A stretch of 64,000 nt of DNA from JAOTZA01 sp965224065. Its GTDB lineage: Bacteria > Acidobacteriota > Thermoanaerobaculia > Multivoradales > JAHEKO01. Of this stretch, positions 35,686 to 43,449 are shown one piece after another. The notes beneath the pieces were generated by a model. That model worked only from the letters and a program-made list of their open reading frames with translations. It did no database searches and was not told where the DNA came from. The stretch lies in the NCBI GenBank assembly GCA_965224065.1, contig CBDCYF010000005.1, positions 744,001 through 808,000 on the forward strand. The letters are read 5' to 3'. Numbering within the stretch: the stretch's first letter is position 1; every line of letters begins with the position of its first letter. The position numbers and the translations under genes are program-made.

Positions 35686-36794
35686 CTCTGTCCTTCCTCT
35701 TGTTCCACTGCCGCCCGCTCGACCAGACCGCTGCCGGTGAAGACCTCACCCAGTGTCAGGACGCGCGCGCCGCGCTCAAAATCCAAGCAAAGGTCGTCGT
35801 ACTCGAGAACGCCTTGGCGCCCCCGATCCTCGAGCACCCACACGAGGCGCTCGCCGGCACGAAGCAGATCGCCCGGTCCGCCGGCTTCCGCCGCGGACGC
35901 CAGATCCGCCGTGCGCCAGGCCAGATCCTCCCACGCGACAGCCGTCGAATCCAGCCAGGCCCGGAGCAAGGTCACCCGGGAAAACGCCAGGCGCTCGGTT
36001 TGCCAGCCGGTCAGCAGCCTGAGGGTCTCCTGAGAACCAGTGGCTGCCGGCTCGCGCTGCGGCAAGCCAAAGACCGCCGACGGCTCGGCGAGTCGTCCCG
36101 GAAGAACCGACACGACTCCTGGAAAGTGATCGCCTTTTTCGGCCACCTGTGCCGGCGGCCAGGATTCTAGAGCCTGACGCGGCAGAATCTCGTCTTGCGC
36201 CCCGCGGATCTCCACCCGTACCTGAAATCGCTGCGTACCAAACCGGACACCGCGGCGCGCTTGGTCTCGATCCGGCAGGTAGTTCTCGACACTCGGTTGG
36301 ACCGAGCCGGGAACCGACCAGGTGAGCGGCCAATCCGGCTGAAACACCGCCTTGTACTCCAAATTCCGGCCGTCGTTGCCGGAGGCCAGCTCCCCGTAGG
36401 GTGGAAAGGCCTCGACCGTGAACCAGAGCACACGGGTCACGCCTCCGCCCCGCCACGGACCGAGCTCCGACGCGGGAATCTCTCGGCCGTCCAGCCGCAG
36501 CTTTGGCGCCGTAGTGTAGTAGAACTTCCGACCGTCGCGATCTTCCGCCTCGACCACCGCGTGGAGATCGAAGGCCGTACCCGCCGCGATCTCGACCCTG
36601 CCGACGGTCGCCACGTCACTACCGGCCGGCTGCACGGCGACAAAGGCGGCGACCGGATCGGGGGCGAATGCCTCTCGCGCGCGGCCCAGCAACAGAAACC
36701 CGACCACCACGGCGACCGCCAGAGCGACAATCCACCGGACGACTCGGCGCTTACGCACTTCGCGATCCACCGAACGACCGTAACGCCGGCTCAC
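35682..36794 (-). CDS. Membrane-anchored protein of unknown function
   Basis: I do not recognise a family. The 370-residue product has a basic N-terminus (RKRRVVRW), one membrane segment (about 21-38) and a large extracytoplasmic part rich in beta strands, with segments such as VEIAAGTAFDLHAVVEAEDR and VLWFTVEAFPPYGELA. No cysteine pair, metal motif or catalytic signature stands out. The last 60 residues are acidic. Its stop overlaps the NAD-type isocitrate dehydrogenase start (ATGA) and its start lies 11 bases after the TPR gene, so it belongs to that run. An envelope role is likely from topology only. Confidence 0.65.
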   Translation of the reverse strand: MSRRYGRSVDREVRKRRVVRWIVALAVAVVVGFLLLGRAREAFAPDPVAAFVAVQPAGSDVATVGRVEIAAGTAFDLHAVVEAEDRDGRKFYYTTAPKLRLDGREIPASELGPWRGGGVTRVLWFTVEAFPPYGELASGNDGRNLEYKAVFQPDWPLTWSVPGSVQPSVENYLPDRDQARRGVRFGTQRFQVRVEIRGAQDEILPRQALESWPPAQVAEKGDHFPGVVSVLPGRLAEPSAVFGLPQREPAATGSQETLRLLTGWQTERLAFSRVTLLRAWLDSTAVAWEDLAWRTADLASAAEAGGPGDLLRAGERLVWVLEDRGRQGVLEYDDLCLDFERGARVLTLGEVFTGSGLVERAAVEQEEGQR

Positions 36795-36805
36795 CGCGGC
36801 GCCAC

Positions 36806-38872
36806 TCAGTCAGCTTGTTTGAGCTCCTCCAACCGCGCCACCACGTCGCGGTAGTTGGAGTTGATGCCATAGATCTCGGTAAAGGTCTCGAGCGCGGCCT
36901 CCTTCTCACCCGTCGAGACACGGAGATTGCCCAGCTCGTACAGCAGGCCCAGGGTCTCCTTCTCGGTCACGTGGGGCGACTGCAGCCCACGCTCGAACCA
37001 CTTGGATGCGAGGTCGGGAAACCCCTTCTCCAGAAAACAAGCGCCCAGCAACGAGCAGCACTCGACCAGGTACCGCGGATCTTTGGCCGACAACTGAAAC
37101 TCGCCGATGGCCTCGTCCAGCAGACCCATCTCGCGATAGGCGATACCCAGGTTGTAGTGGGTGTCGTAGTCCTCGCCCGAGAGCGTTTCGGCGACCCCCT
37201 TGCGAAACCCCTCCACGATCTCTTCGAGCGACTGTTCGGGCGGTCCCGGCTGGAACTCGGCATCCAGAAAATCCTCTCCCTTGAGCTCCTGCTCGAGCTC
37301 GGCGGCCAGGTCGAAGAACTCCGCTTCGTCCCCAAACAGCTCGTCGGCGCTGGTGTCGGGGGCCGGTGATGCCTCCGAGCGCAACCAATCGAGGCGTTCG
37401 TCGGCAGCGTCTTCGGCGATCTCGGGCCCGTCGGCGGAATCCGGGACCGAGGGTGTCTCGATCGGTGGTTCCTGCTCTGTTTCCGGAGCCGAGACAGCCT
37501 TGGAGTCGATCGCGTAGCCCTCTGCCTCGAGAAAGGCCCGAAGCTCGAGCCAGATCTCCTCGCGATCCTCGCGCCCGGCCAGCTCGCGAGCTTGCTCCGC
37601 CAGCGCCGTTGTCCGCTCCGGCCGCGAAGAAACGTACAAACGGGCGGCCAGCGCGCTGGCCTCCAGGTGGTCGGCGTCGAGCTCGAGGAGCTCTTCGCAG
37701 AGATCGATTGCCTTGGACTCCAGGCCGTAGTTGGAGAGGATCCGCGCTTCGGTGAACAGCTCGGCGACCCGAGCGGCTTCGCTCGCCACCGCGTCCTCCG
37801 CCTCGATCGCCTCGGAGAGGTTTTTTGGCGGTGCCTCGAGGGTCGACAGATCCAACTCGATCTCGGCGGTATCCGTCGCCGGTTCCGGCCTCTGCGGCTC
37901 GAGGGGACCCAGAGCCGGTGTTTCTTCGACATCCAGTTCGACCAGGATCTCCTCCCGATCCCGGTCGTCGATCTCCACCGGCTCGTCGACCCCCTCCTCG
38001 GGCGGCTCTTCGGGCTCACCCGGCTCCGCCGGCGTTTCCGCCTCTTCCTCGATCGCAGGGGGGGCTGTGGCGACCGGCTCGGCGGGAGCCGCGTCGCTCA
38101 ACGGACCCGCCGGACCTTCGGACTCGGTGACTCCACGCGCCTCGGCCAGCCCGGCCATCGACCCGGCCCGTGTGGCCTCCGGATTTCGCTCGACGGCGTA
38201 GTCGAGCAGCTTGAGCGCCGCTTCGGGGTACCCCGCGTCTTTGAGGTGAAACAGCGAGTCGGTGAGGTACTCGAGGTCCGTCGTGTCGAGCTCGAAGGCG
38301 CCGCTATAGACCTTGACGGCTTCGGGCACCTTGTCGCGCGAGATCATGAAATCGGCGATCTCGCGATACTGGGCCATCGCGTCTTGAAGACGACCGGCCT
38401 CGCAGTAGAGCTCGGCGAGCCTGACCCGCGCGGTCGGGTCGGCCGCTTCCAGCTCGACCAACCGCTCCTGGATGTTGATGACCTTGCCCCGATCGCCGCT
38501 CTGACCGTAGTAGTCTGAAACCACCTGATACTGGGCGCGCGCCTCGGTCACCAACCCCTGGCGATGGTAGAGATCGGCCAGGGTCTCGTAGACGTCGATA
38601 CGGGTCGGCTCGAGCCGGATGATCTTCTTGTAGATGGCGATCGCCTTGACATAGAGCTCCTCGCGGGCGAAATGCTCCGCCGCCCGGCGAAAGAGATCGA
38701 TCGCCTCGTCTAGGCGCTTGAGCCTGACGTAGAGATCGCCGACCTTGTTGAGCGTCGAAGTATCGCTCGGGTTGTCCTTGAGGACCTTGCTGTACTCCTT
38801 GATGGCCGGCTCGAGCTTGCCGCGCGCCACCAGCTTCTCGGCCACCTGGATCGAGTCACGGCGCCGGGCCAT
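36806..38872 (-). CDS. Large tetratricopeptide-repeat protein with acidic central region
   Basis: A 688-residue cytoplasmic-looking protein without a signal peptide or membrane segment. Residues 1-235 hold about six TPR units (for example LEPAIKEYSKVLKDNPSD and VYETLADLYHRQGLVTEARA). Residues 245-350 are acidic and Pro/Glu-rich, probably disordered. Residues 365-440 carry further helical repeats (LSNYGLESKAIDLCEELLEL). A second acidic stretch precedes a final TPR block at about 575-685 (YDTHYNLGIAYREMGLLDEA). FimV-like and motility-associated TPR proteins of delta-proteobacteria look similar, but no function is assigned. Its ATG directly follows the rnhB stop on the same strand (no gap). Confidence 0.8.
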   Translation of the reverse strand: MARRRDSIQVAEKLVARGKLEPAIKEYSKVLKDNPSDTSTLNKVGDLYVRLKRLDEAIDLFRRAAEHFAREELYVKAIAIYKKIIRLEPTRIDVYETLADLYHRQGLVTEARAQYQVVSDYYGQSGDRGKVINIQERLVELEAADPTARVRLAELYCEAGRLQDAMAQYREIADFMISRDKVPEAVKVYSGAFELDTTDLEYLTDSLFHLKDAGYPEAALKLLDYAVERNPEATRAGSMAGLAEARGVTESEGPAGPLSDAAPAEPVATAPPAIEEEAETPAEPGEPEEPPEEGVDEPVEIDDRDREEILVELDVEETPALGPLEPQRPEPATDTAEIELDLSTLEAPPKNLSEAIEAEDAVASEAARVAELFTEARILSNYGLESKAIDLCEELLELDADHLEASALAARLYVSSRPERTTALAEQARELAGREDREEIWLELRAFLEAEGYAIDSKAVSAPETEQEPPIETPSVPDSADGPEIAEDAADERLDWLRSEASPAPDTSADELFGDEAEFFDLAAELEQELKGEDFLDAEFQPGPPEQSLEEIVEGFRKGVAETLSGEDYDTHYNLGIAYREMGLLDEAIGEFQLSAKDPRYLVECCSLLGACFLEKGFPDLASKWFERGLQSPHVTEKETLGLLYELGNLRVSTGEKEAALETFTEIYGINSNYRDVVARLEELKQAD

Positions 38873-39541
38873 CTACCCTCCTACCCCGGAAGCCCGGACG
38901 TCACTGTGGGGCAACACCGAGCGGAAGGTCAACCGATGGGCCGGGCAGGGGCCAAAATCCCGCAGAGCGTCGAGGTGCTCGCGGGCGCCGTAGCCTTTGT
39001 GCGAGGCAAACCCGTAGTGGGGATACTTGCGGTCCAACTCGCGCATCATCCCGTCCCGCTCGACCTTGGCCAGGATCGAGGCACAGGCCACCGCATAGCT
39101 CAAGCTGTCGCCGCGCACGAGCGAGAAACAAGGCATCGATGTTCCATCGAGCGCCATCGCATCGATCAGCACCGCGTCGGGAGAAGGACGCAGCTTCTCG
39201 ATGGCCTGGAGCATGGCCCTCCGGGTGGCCTGGAGAATGTTGATCCGGTCGATCGCGTCGGCCGGGACCGGAATCACTGCGGCGGCGATTGACGACGATC
39301 GAATCATCGCCGCCAGCCGCTCGCGCTGCCCCGCCGTCAGATGCTTGCTGTCATCGACCCCGGGGACCAGGGTCCGCGGGTTTGGGATCACCGCCGCCGC
39401 CACGACGGGTCCGGCCAGAGAGCCCCGGCCGACCTCGTCCACCCCGGCGACCGCTTCATAACCGGCGTCCGCCAACCGGCGCTCGATCCGACCCATCAGA
39501 TGGAGACGATAGGCCTCGGCTCCGACATGTGCCAGCGTCAC
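38873..39541 (-). CDS. rnhB: Ribonuclease HII
   Basis: It removes RNA primers and single ribonucleotides from DNA. Active-site residues are seen in AGVDEVGRGSLAGPVVAAAV (Asp-Glu), VLIDAMALDG (Asp) and ASILAKVERDGMM (Asp). I choose GTG 39541, which has GAGG about nine bases upstream, giving 222 residues; ATG 39496 would give 207 residues, still intact, but has no ribosome binding site. It follows rplS after 67 bases, the common trmD-rplS-rnhB order. The long frame reaching 39682 is rejected. Confidence 0.93.
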   Translation of the reverse strand: MTLAHVGAEAYRLHLMGRIERRLADAGYEAVAGVDEVGRGSLAGPVVAAAVIPNPRTLVPGVDDSKHLTAGQRERLAAMIRSSSIAAAVIPVPADAIDRINILQATRRAMLQAIEKLRPSPDAVLIDAMALDGTSMPCFSLVRGDSLSYAVACASILAKVERDGMMRELDRKYPHYGFASHKGYGAREHLDALRDFGPCPAHRLTFRSVLPHSDVRASGVGG

Positions 39542-39608
39542 CGGTTTGGTCCTCGCATCTCGGAAATCCCCACCCTTCGCCCACAAGACGAGGTCGCTGT
39601 GAAGTCGA

Positions 39609-39989
39609 CTAGGTTGCGGCGCCGGCCGCCTTGCCCCGCAGCCGGTCTTCGCGGCGCTCCTCGATCCTCGCCGCTTTTCCACGGAGTTGGCGAAGATAGT
39701 AGAGCTTGGCGCGTCGAACCCTGCCCCGTCTCACGACCTCGATCTTGTCGATAACCGGCGAATGGAGCGGCAGCACTCGCTCGACCCCAATTCCACCGGA
39801 GATCTTGCGCACCGTAAACGTCTCGCGGGTGCCGCTGCCGCGGCGCCCGATGACGACGCCCTGAAAGACCTGGACCCGTTCCTTGTCGCCCTCGGCGACC
39901 TTGACGTGTACCTTGAGCGTATCGCCGGCCCGGAACTCCGGGATATCCGAACGCAGATAAGCACTCTCGACTTCTAGCAACTCGTTCAT
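39609..39989 (-). CDS. rplS: 50S ribosomal protein L19 (bL19)
   Basis: A large-subunit protein at the 30S-50S interface. The 126 residues contain FRAGDTLKVHVKVAEGDKERVQ and FQGVVIGRRGSG, then ETFTVRKISGGIGVERVLPL, VVRRGRVRRAKLYYLR and a basic C-terminal tail. The ATG at 39989 has AGGAG nine bases upstream. It follows trmD after 151 bases. The gap may hold a leader; it contains one weak five-base stem near 40055-40069 that I do not annotate. Confidence 0.97.
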   Translation of the reverse strand: MNELLEVESAYLRSDIPEFRAGDTLKVHVKVAEGDKERVQVFQGVVIGRRGSGTRETFTVRKISGGIGVERVLPLHSPVIDKIEVVRRGRVRRAKLYYLRQLRGKAARIEERREDRLRGKAAGAAT

Positions 39990-40140
39990 CGTTTTCTCCT
40001 GAACCGACGTGGGACTCCACCCACGTCGCACCTCGTGCATGATGGGCCACCCCAGCAGGAGCTCCCTGCGGCTATCTTACCATGGCGACTCGGCTCTTGC
40101 CCCCGATGGCGGCGTCTGTTCGCGGGGTTTCCGTGGAGTT

Positions 40141-40848
40141 TCAGTCCTCGTCGTCGGAGGAGCCCGTGGCCGGCTGGTCCGCCAGCAGATCGGGACGCCT
40201 TTCGCGGGTCGCCCGCCGCGCCTGCCGCCGCCGCCAGCGGTCGATCGCCGCATGGTCCCCGGAGAGGAGCACGGGGGGGACCTCCAGCCCGTCCACCCGG
40301 GCCGGTCGAGTGTATTGAGGGTAATCCAGCAGCCCCGTCCGGAAGCTGTCGTTCTCGACCGAAGCGGGGTCCCCGACGACCCCGGGAATCTGGCGCGAGA
40401 TGGCCTCGATCACCACCATCGCCGCCGTCTCCCCGCCCGAGAGAACATAGTCGCCGATCGAGACCTCCTCATCGACCACCAACTCGCGCACGCGCTCATC
40501 GATCCCCTCATACCGGCCGCAGAGCAGGATCAGCTCCTTTCGCTCCGCCAGCTCGCGGACCTTGGGATCGTCGAGCCGCGCCCCCCGCGGCGACAGCATC
40601 ACCCGCCACGGCGAGCCCTCTGCGGACAAGTGGCGCACCGCGCGAATCCAAGGCTCGGCCTTCATCACCATCCCACCACCGCCGCCGTAGGGCGCGTCGT
40701 CCACCACCCGATGTGAGTCATCGGTGAAATCCCGGAGCTGCTGCACTTCGACCTCGATCAGTCCTTTTTCGATCGCGCGGCCCAGCAGACTCGTGGCCAG
40801 AAACGGCTCGAAGAGCTCCGGGAAGATGGTTACGACGACGATCCGCAC
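40141..40848 (-). CDS. trmD: tRNA (guanine-37-N1)-methyltransferase
   Basis: It methylates G37 next to the anticodon, which prevents +1 frameshifting. This SPOUT (knotted) enzyme has VVTIFPELFEPFL, APYGGGGGMVMKAEPW, ILLCGRYEGIDERV and SIGDYVLSGGE in order. The GTG at 40848 lies inside the end of rimM (19-base overlap) and gives 235 residues, the usual length; the longer frame is rejected. The C-terminal 25 residues are charged and probably flexible. It belongs to the rpsP-khpA-rimM-trmD-rplS run. Confidence 0.97.
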   Translation of the reverse strand: MRIVVVTIFPELFEPFLATSLLGRAIEKGLIEVEVQQLRDFTDDSHRVVDDAPYGGGGGMVMKAEPWIRAVRHLSAEGSPWRVMLSPRGARLDDPKVRELAERKELILLCGRYEGIDERVRELVVDEEVSIGDYVLSGGETAAMVVIEAISRQIPGVVGDPASVENDSFRTGLLDYPQYTRPARVDGLEVPPVLLSGDHAAIDRWRRRQARRATRERRPDLLADQPATGSSDDED

Positions 40849-41366
40849 GCTTCGATCAATCCTTCCGGCAGGTCCAGCTCGATCGAGCGGCGGGGCTCGA
40901 TCTCGACGATGTAGCTCGACACAAACGGGACCAACAACGTGCGCTGGCCGTCGGTGACCTCGAGCAGCACTCCGCCCCCGTCCTCGATCACCTCGACGAC
41001 CTCGCCCAGCTCTCCGCCGACGCGATCCACACACCGGCAACCGATGAGCTCGTGGTGGTAGAACGAGCCCGGTTCGGTCTCGGGAGCGTGAGAGACCTCG
41101 ACCTCGAGCGTGGCCCCTCGCAAAAGCTCGGCGGCGTCGCGGTCGGTGACGCCGTCAAATCGCACCAGCATCAGGTTTCGGTGCGGCCGCGCATCGGCGA
41201 CCTCTACCGGTCGCCGAACTCCGCTCTGGCAGAGGACGAGCTCCGCCCCCGGCGCAAAACGGGCGGCCACCTCGGTGAGCGCTTCCACAGCGACCTCACC
41301 CCTCACTCCATGGGCGCGGCGAACCCGCCCCACCAAGAGATACTCCGGCTCGACGTGGCGGGCCAT
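40830..41366 (-). CDS. rimM: Ribosome maturation factor RimM
   Basis: An assembly factor that binds S19 and helps mature the 30S head. It has 178 residues in two domains: an N-terminal barrel with LLVGRVRRAHGVRGEVAVEA, and a C-terminal PRC barrel with YHHELIGCRCVDRVGGELGE and LLVPFVSSYIVEI. The ATG at 41366 places the conserved LVGRV about 11 residues from the start, as usual; the longer frame has no conserved sequence. It overlaps trmD by 19 bases and follows khpA after 40 bases. Confidence 0.96.
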   Translation of the reverse strand: MARHVEPEYLLVGRVRRAHGVRGEVAVEALTEVAARFAPGAELVLCQSGVRRPVEVADARPHRNLMLVRFDGVTDRDAAELLRGATLEVEVSHAPETEPGSFYHHELIGCRCVDRVGGELGEVVEVIEDGGGVLLEVTDGQRTLLVPFVSSYIVEIEPRRSIELDLPEGLIEACGSSS

Positions 41367-41406
41367 GTCGGGATCACCGTCGTGTGGCGCCCGGCCGGGG
41401 CCGGGA

Positions 41407-41640
41407 CTAGTCGAGGATCTTGAGCTCGTAGGCGTAGCCGTCTTTGATCCCGCGGCCACCCAGAAGCGAGCGCAGCGCGCGGGCCGTCCGCCCCTGGCGC
41501 CCGATCACCTTCCCCAAGTCCTCCTCCGCCACGCGCAGCTCGAAGGCCGTCGTTCCGGCATACGTGCTCTCGTCGATCTCGACCTCGCGGGGGTGGTCGA
41601 CCAGCAGGCGGACGACGTTGCGGAGCTCATCCATGGCCAT
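41407..41640 (-). CDS. khpA: KH-domain RNA-binding protein KhpA
   Basis: A 77-residue single KH domain. The RNA-gripping loop is LGKVIGRQGRTARALRSLL. In other bacteria KhpA pairs with KhpB and affects division and small-RNA binding. It lies 12 bases after rpsP and ahead of rimM, the conserved site. ATG 41640 and ATG 41634 are both possible starts. Confidence 0.93.
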   Translation of the reverse strand: MAMDELRNVVRLLVDHPREVEIDESTYAGTTAFELRVAEEDLGKVIGRQGRTARALRSLLGGRGIKDGYAYELKILD

Positions 41641-41652
41641 GATCTAGGGCCC

Positions 41653-41898
41653 CTAAGCGGCTGATCGCTGCTGCCCCTTGAGCAGGCGCTTGACGGTCGG
41701 TGAAAGCTGGGCGCCCTGGGCGACCCAGTAGTCGATGCGCTCGACGTTGAGGCGGGAAGCGTCGTTCGGTTTGGTGGGCTCGTAGTAGCCCACCTCTTCG
41801 AGTGCGGCCGCGGTGGGCGCACGGCGCGAGTCGGAAACAACGACCCGGTAAAAAGGCCGATTGCGGTTGCCCATGCGGCGGAGACGGATCTTCAACAT
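41653..41898 (-). CDS. rpsP: 30S ribosomal protein S16 (bS16)
   Basis: A primary-assembly protein of the small subunit. The 81 residues begin MLKIRLRRMGNRNRPFYRVV, the family signature, followed by GYYEP and VERIDYWVAQGAQLSPTVKRL. It is the first gene of the rpsP-khpA-rimM-trmD-rplS run. The ATG at 41898 has GAGGA about ten bases upstream, and an 8-base GC-rich hairpin lies about 70-90 bases before the start. Confidence 0.97.
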   Translation of the reverse strand: MLKIRLRRMGNRNRPFYRVVVSDSRRAPTAAALEEVGYYEPTKPNDASRLNVERIDYWVAQGAQLSPTVKRLLKGQQRSAA

Positions 41899-41968
41899 GC
41901 TAACGGGTCCTCTAAGCGATTTTCGCGAAGCGATGGGGTCTTTTGGAAGATAACCGGGAATCAACCCG

Positions 41969-41986
41969 GCGCCGGGAGCCCGGCGC
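41969..41986. other. GC-rich perfect hairpin in the rpsP leader
   Basis: GCGCCGGG and CCCGGCGC form a perfect eight-base stem with two bases between. It lies in the 257-base gap between the divergent rpsP and ThrE-like genes, 71-88 bases before the rpsP ATG. It could be a leader structure that controls the S16 operon. The rest of this gap shows no gene or clear promoter to me. Confidence 0.5.
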
Positions 41987-42155
41987 GGAACGCGGGATGA
42001 TAACACGAACCCGGGTCAACCAGCAGACCCCAGCAAGGAAGAAGCAGGAGCAGCGGTGTCGACGTCGAGCCGGTGAGCCGCGCGATGAGCGTGGAAGAAG
42101 GGCGGGTAATCGAGGTGAGTTTGTGATAGAGATCGCCGCTCGGAGGTAAGGCCCA

Positions 42156-43403
42156 GTGACGGCTCAGAGACCATCGGACGGGATCGAGGTTCAGGCGAAG
42201 ACCCCACGGGCGGCCGCGTCGTTCTTGATGCGGCTGGCGCGGTCCCTCCATCTCTATGGAACCCCGGCCCACCGCCTCGAGCAGGCACTCGAAGCCGTCA
42301 GCGAGCGACTGGGGATCGAGGGTCAATATCTGGTCACACCGACCTCGATCGTCGCCTCCATCGGTCCGGCCGAGAGTCCTCAGACGCTCCTCGAACGGGT
42401 CGAGCCCGGTGGCGTCGACCTCGGAAAGCTCACCGAGCTTCATGCGCTGATTCGCGACGTCACCGAACAGCGGGTGGACCTCGAGACCGCCCGGCTCCGC
42501 CTCGATGAAGTCCGAAACCGACCCCGTACCCACGGCCCGCTGGCGACCGTCATCAGCTTTGGCCTAACCTCGGCGGCGGCGGCCGTGTTCTTCGACGGTG
42601 GCCGGGCCGAGGTTCTGGCGGCCGGAGCGATCGGCCTCGTCGTCGGCCTCCTGGTCGAATTCGCGACCCGGACGGGGCGCCTGGCCTTGGTGCTACCGGC
42701 GATCGCCGCGTTGGCCGCGTCGATTCTGGCCGGTCTCCTGGGTTACGGTCTGGACGGGCTCTTCCCGTTCATCCCGACCCTCGCCGGCCTCATCATTCTG
42801 ATCCCGGGTCTGACCTTGACCATCGCCGTCAACGAGCTCGCCTACGGTCACCTGGTGAGCGGCACCGCGCGGCTCACCGGCGCTCTGATGGCCTTTCTCC
42901 AGATCGGGTTTGGGGTGGCCCTGGGTAACAAGATCGTCCAGGCAGCGGTCGGGACCACCACCAGCTCCCCACCCCAGCCGCTTTCGCTGTGGACGCTGCC
43001 CCTGGCCATCGCGGTCACGGCGGTCGGACTCACCGTGCTGTTCCGCGCCCGGACAAAAGACTTGGGCGTGCTCCTCGTTGTCGTGGCCACGTCCTTTACC
43101 GCCAGCCGGCTGGGGACCCACTACCTCGGTCCCGAGCTGGGCGTCCTGGTGGGGGCCTGGATCGTCGGCACCCTGGGCTACCTGCTGGCTCACTGGCGCG
43201 GCGTCCCTTCGGCCGTGGGAATCCTGCCTGGGATCCTGCCCCTGGTACCGGGAAGCCTCGGATTTCGCAGCCTGTCGGCGCTGCTGGCGAACGATGTCGT
43301 CTCGGGGATCCAGGCCGGTTTCACCATGATTCTCATGGCGCTGTCGCTGGTCGCGGGTCTACTGCTGGCGAGCCTGGCGCGGCGAAGAGACGATCACCTG
43401 TAG
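42156..43403 (+). CDS. Threonine/serine exporter family protein (fused ThrE type)
   Basis: A 415-residue membrane protein that joins the two modules found separately as YjjP and YjjB. Residues 15-125 are soluble and begin the ThrE domain (AASFLMRLARSLHLYGTPAHRLEQAL); about ten membrane segments run from 130 to 410. The segment LIPGLTLTIAVNELAYGHLVSGTARL (the first 20 residues are diagnostic) and the second-module GILPGILPLVPGSLGFR are typical. ThrE exports threonine and serine by proton exchange; YjjPB exports succinate, so the substrate is open. The start is GTG 42156 with GGAGG nine bases upstream. It is divergent from rpsP. Confidence 0.88.
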   Translation: MTAQRPSDGIEVQAKTPRAAASFLMRLARSLHLYGTPAHRLEQALEAVSERLGIEGQYLVTPTSIVASIGPAESPQTLLERVEPGGVDLGKLTELHALIRDVTEQRVDLETARLRLDEVRNRPRTHGPLATVISFGLTSAAAAVFFDGGRAEVLAAGAIGLVVGLLVEFATRTGRLALVLPAIAALAASILAGLLGYGLDGLFPFIPTLAGLIILIPGLTLTIAVNELAYGHLVSGTARLTGALMAFLQIGFGVALGNKIVQAAVGTTTSSPPQPLSLWTLPLAIAVTAVGLTVLFRARTKDLGVLLVVVATSFTASRLGTHYLGPELGVLVGAWIVGTLGYLLAHWRGVPSAVGILPGILPLVPGSLGFRSLSALLANDVVSGIQAGFTMILMALSLVAGLLLASLARRRDDHL

Positions 43404-43449
43404 GGGCACCAACTCGAGCCGGACGGGGACGTGTTCCGGGCCCCCGCCC

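Noticed and set aside
40055..40069. Hairpin before rplS as a ribosomal leader element
   Set aside because: The stem is only five bases and no known L19 leader pattern could be matched by eye.
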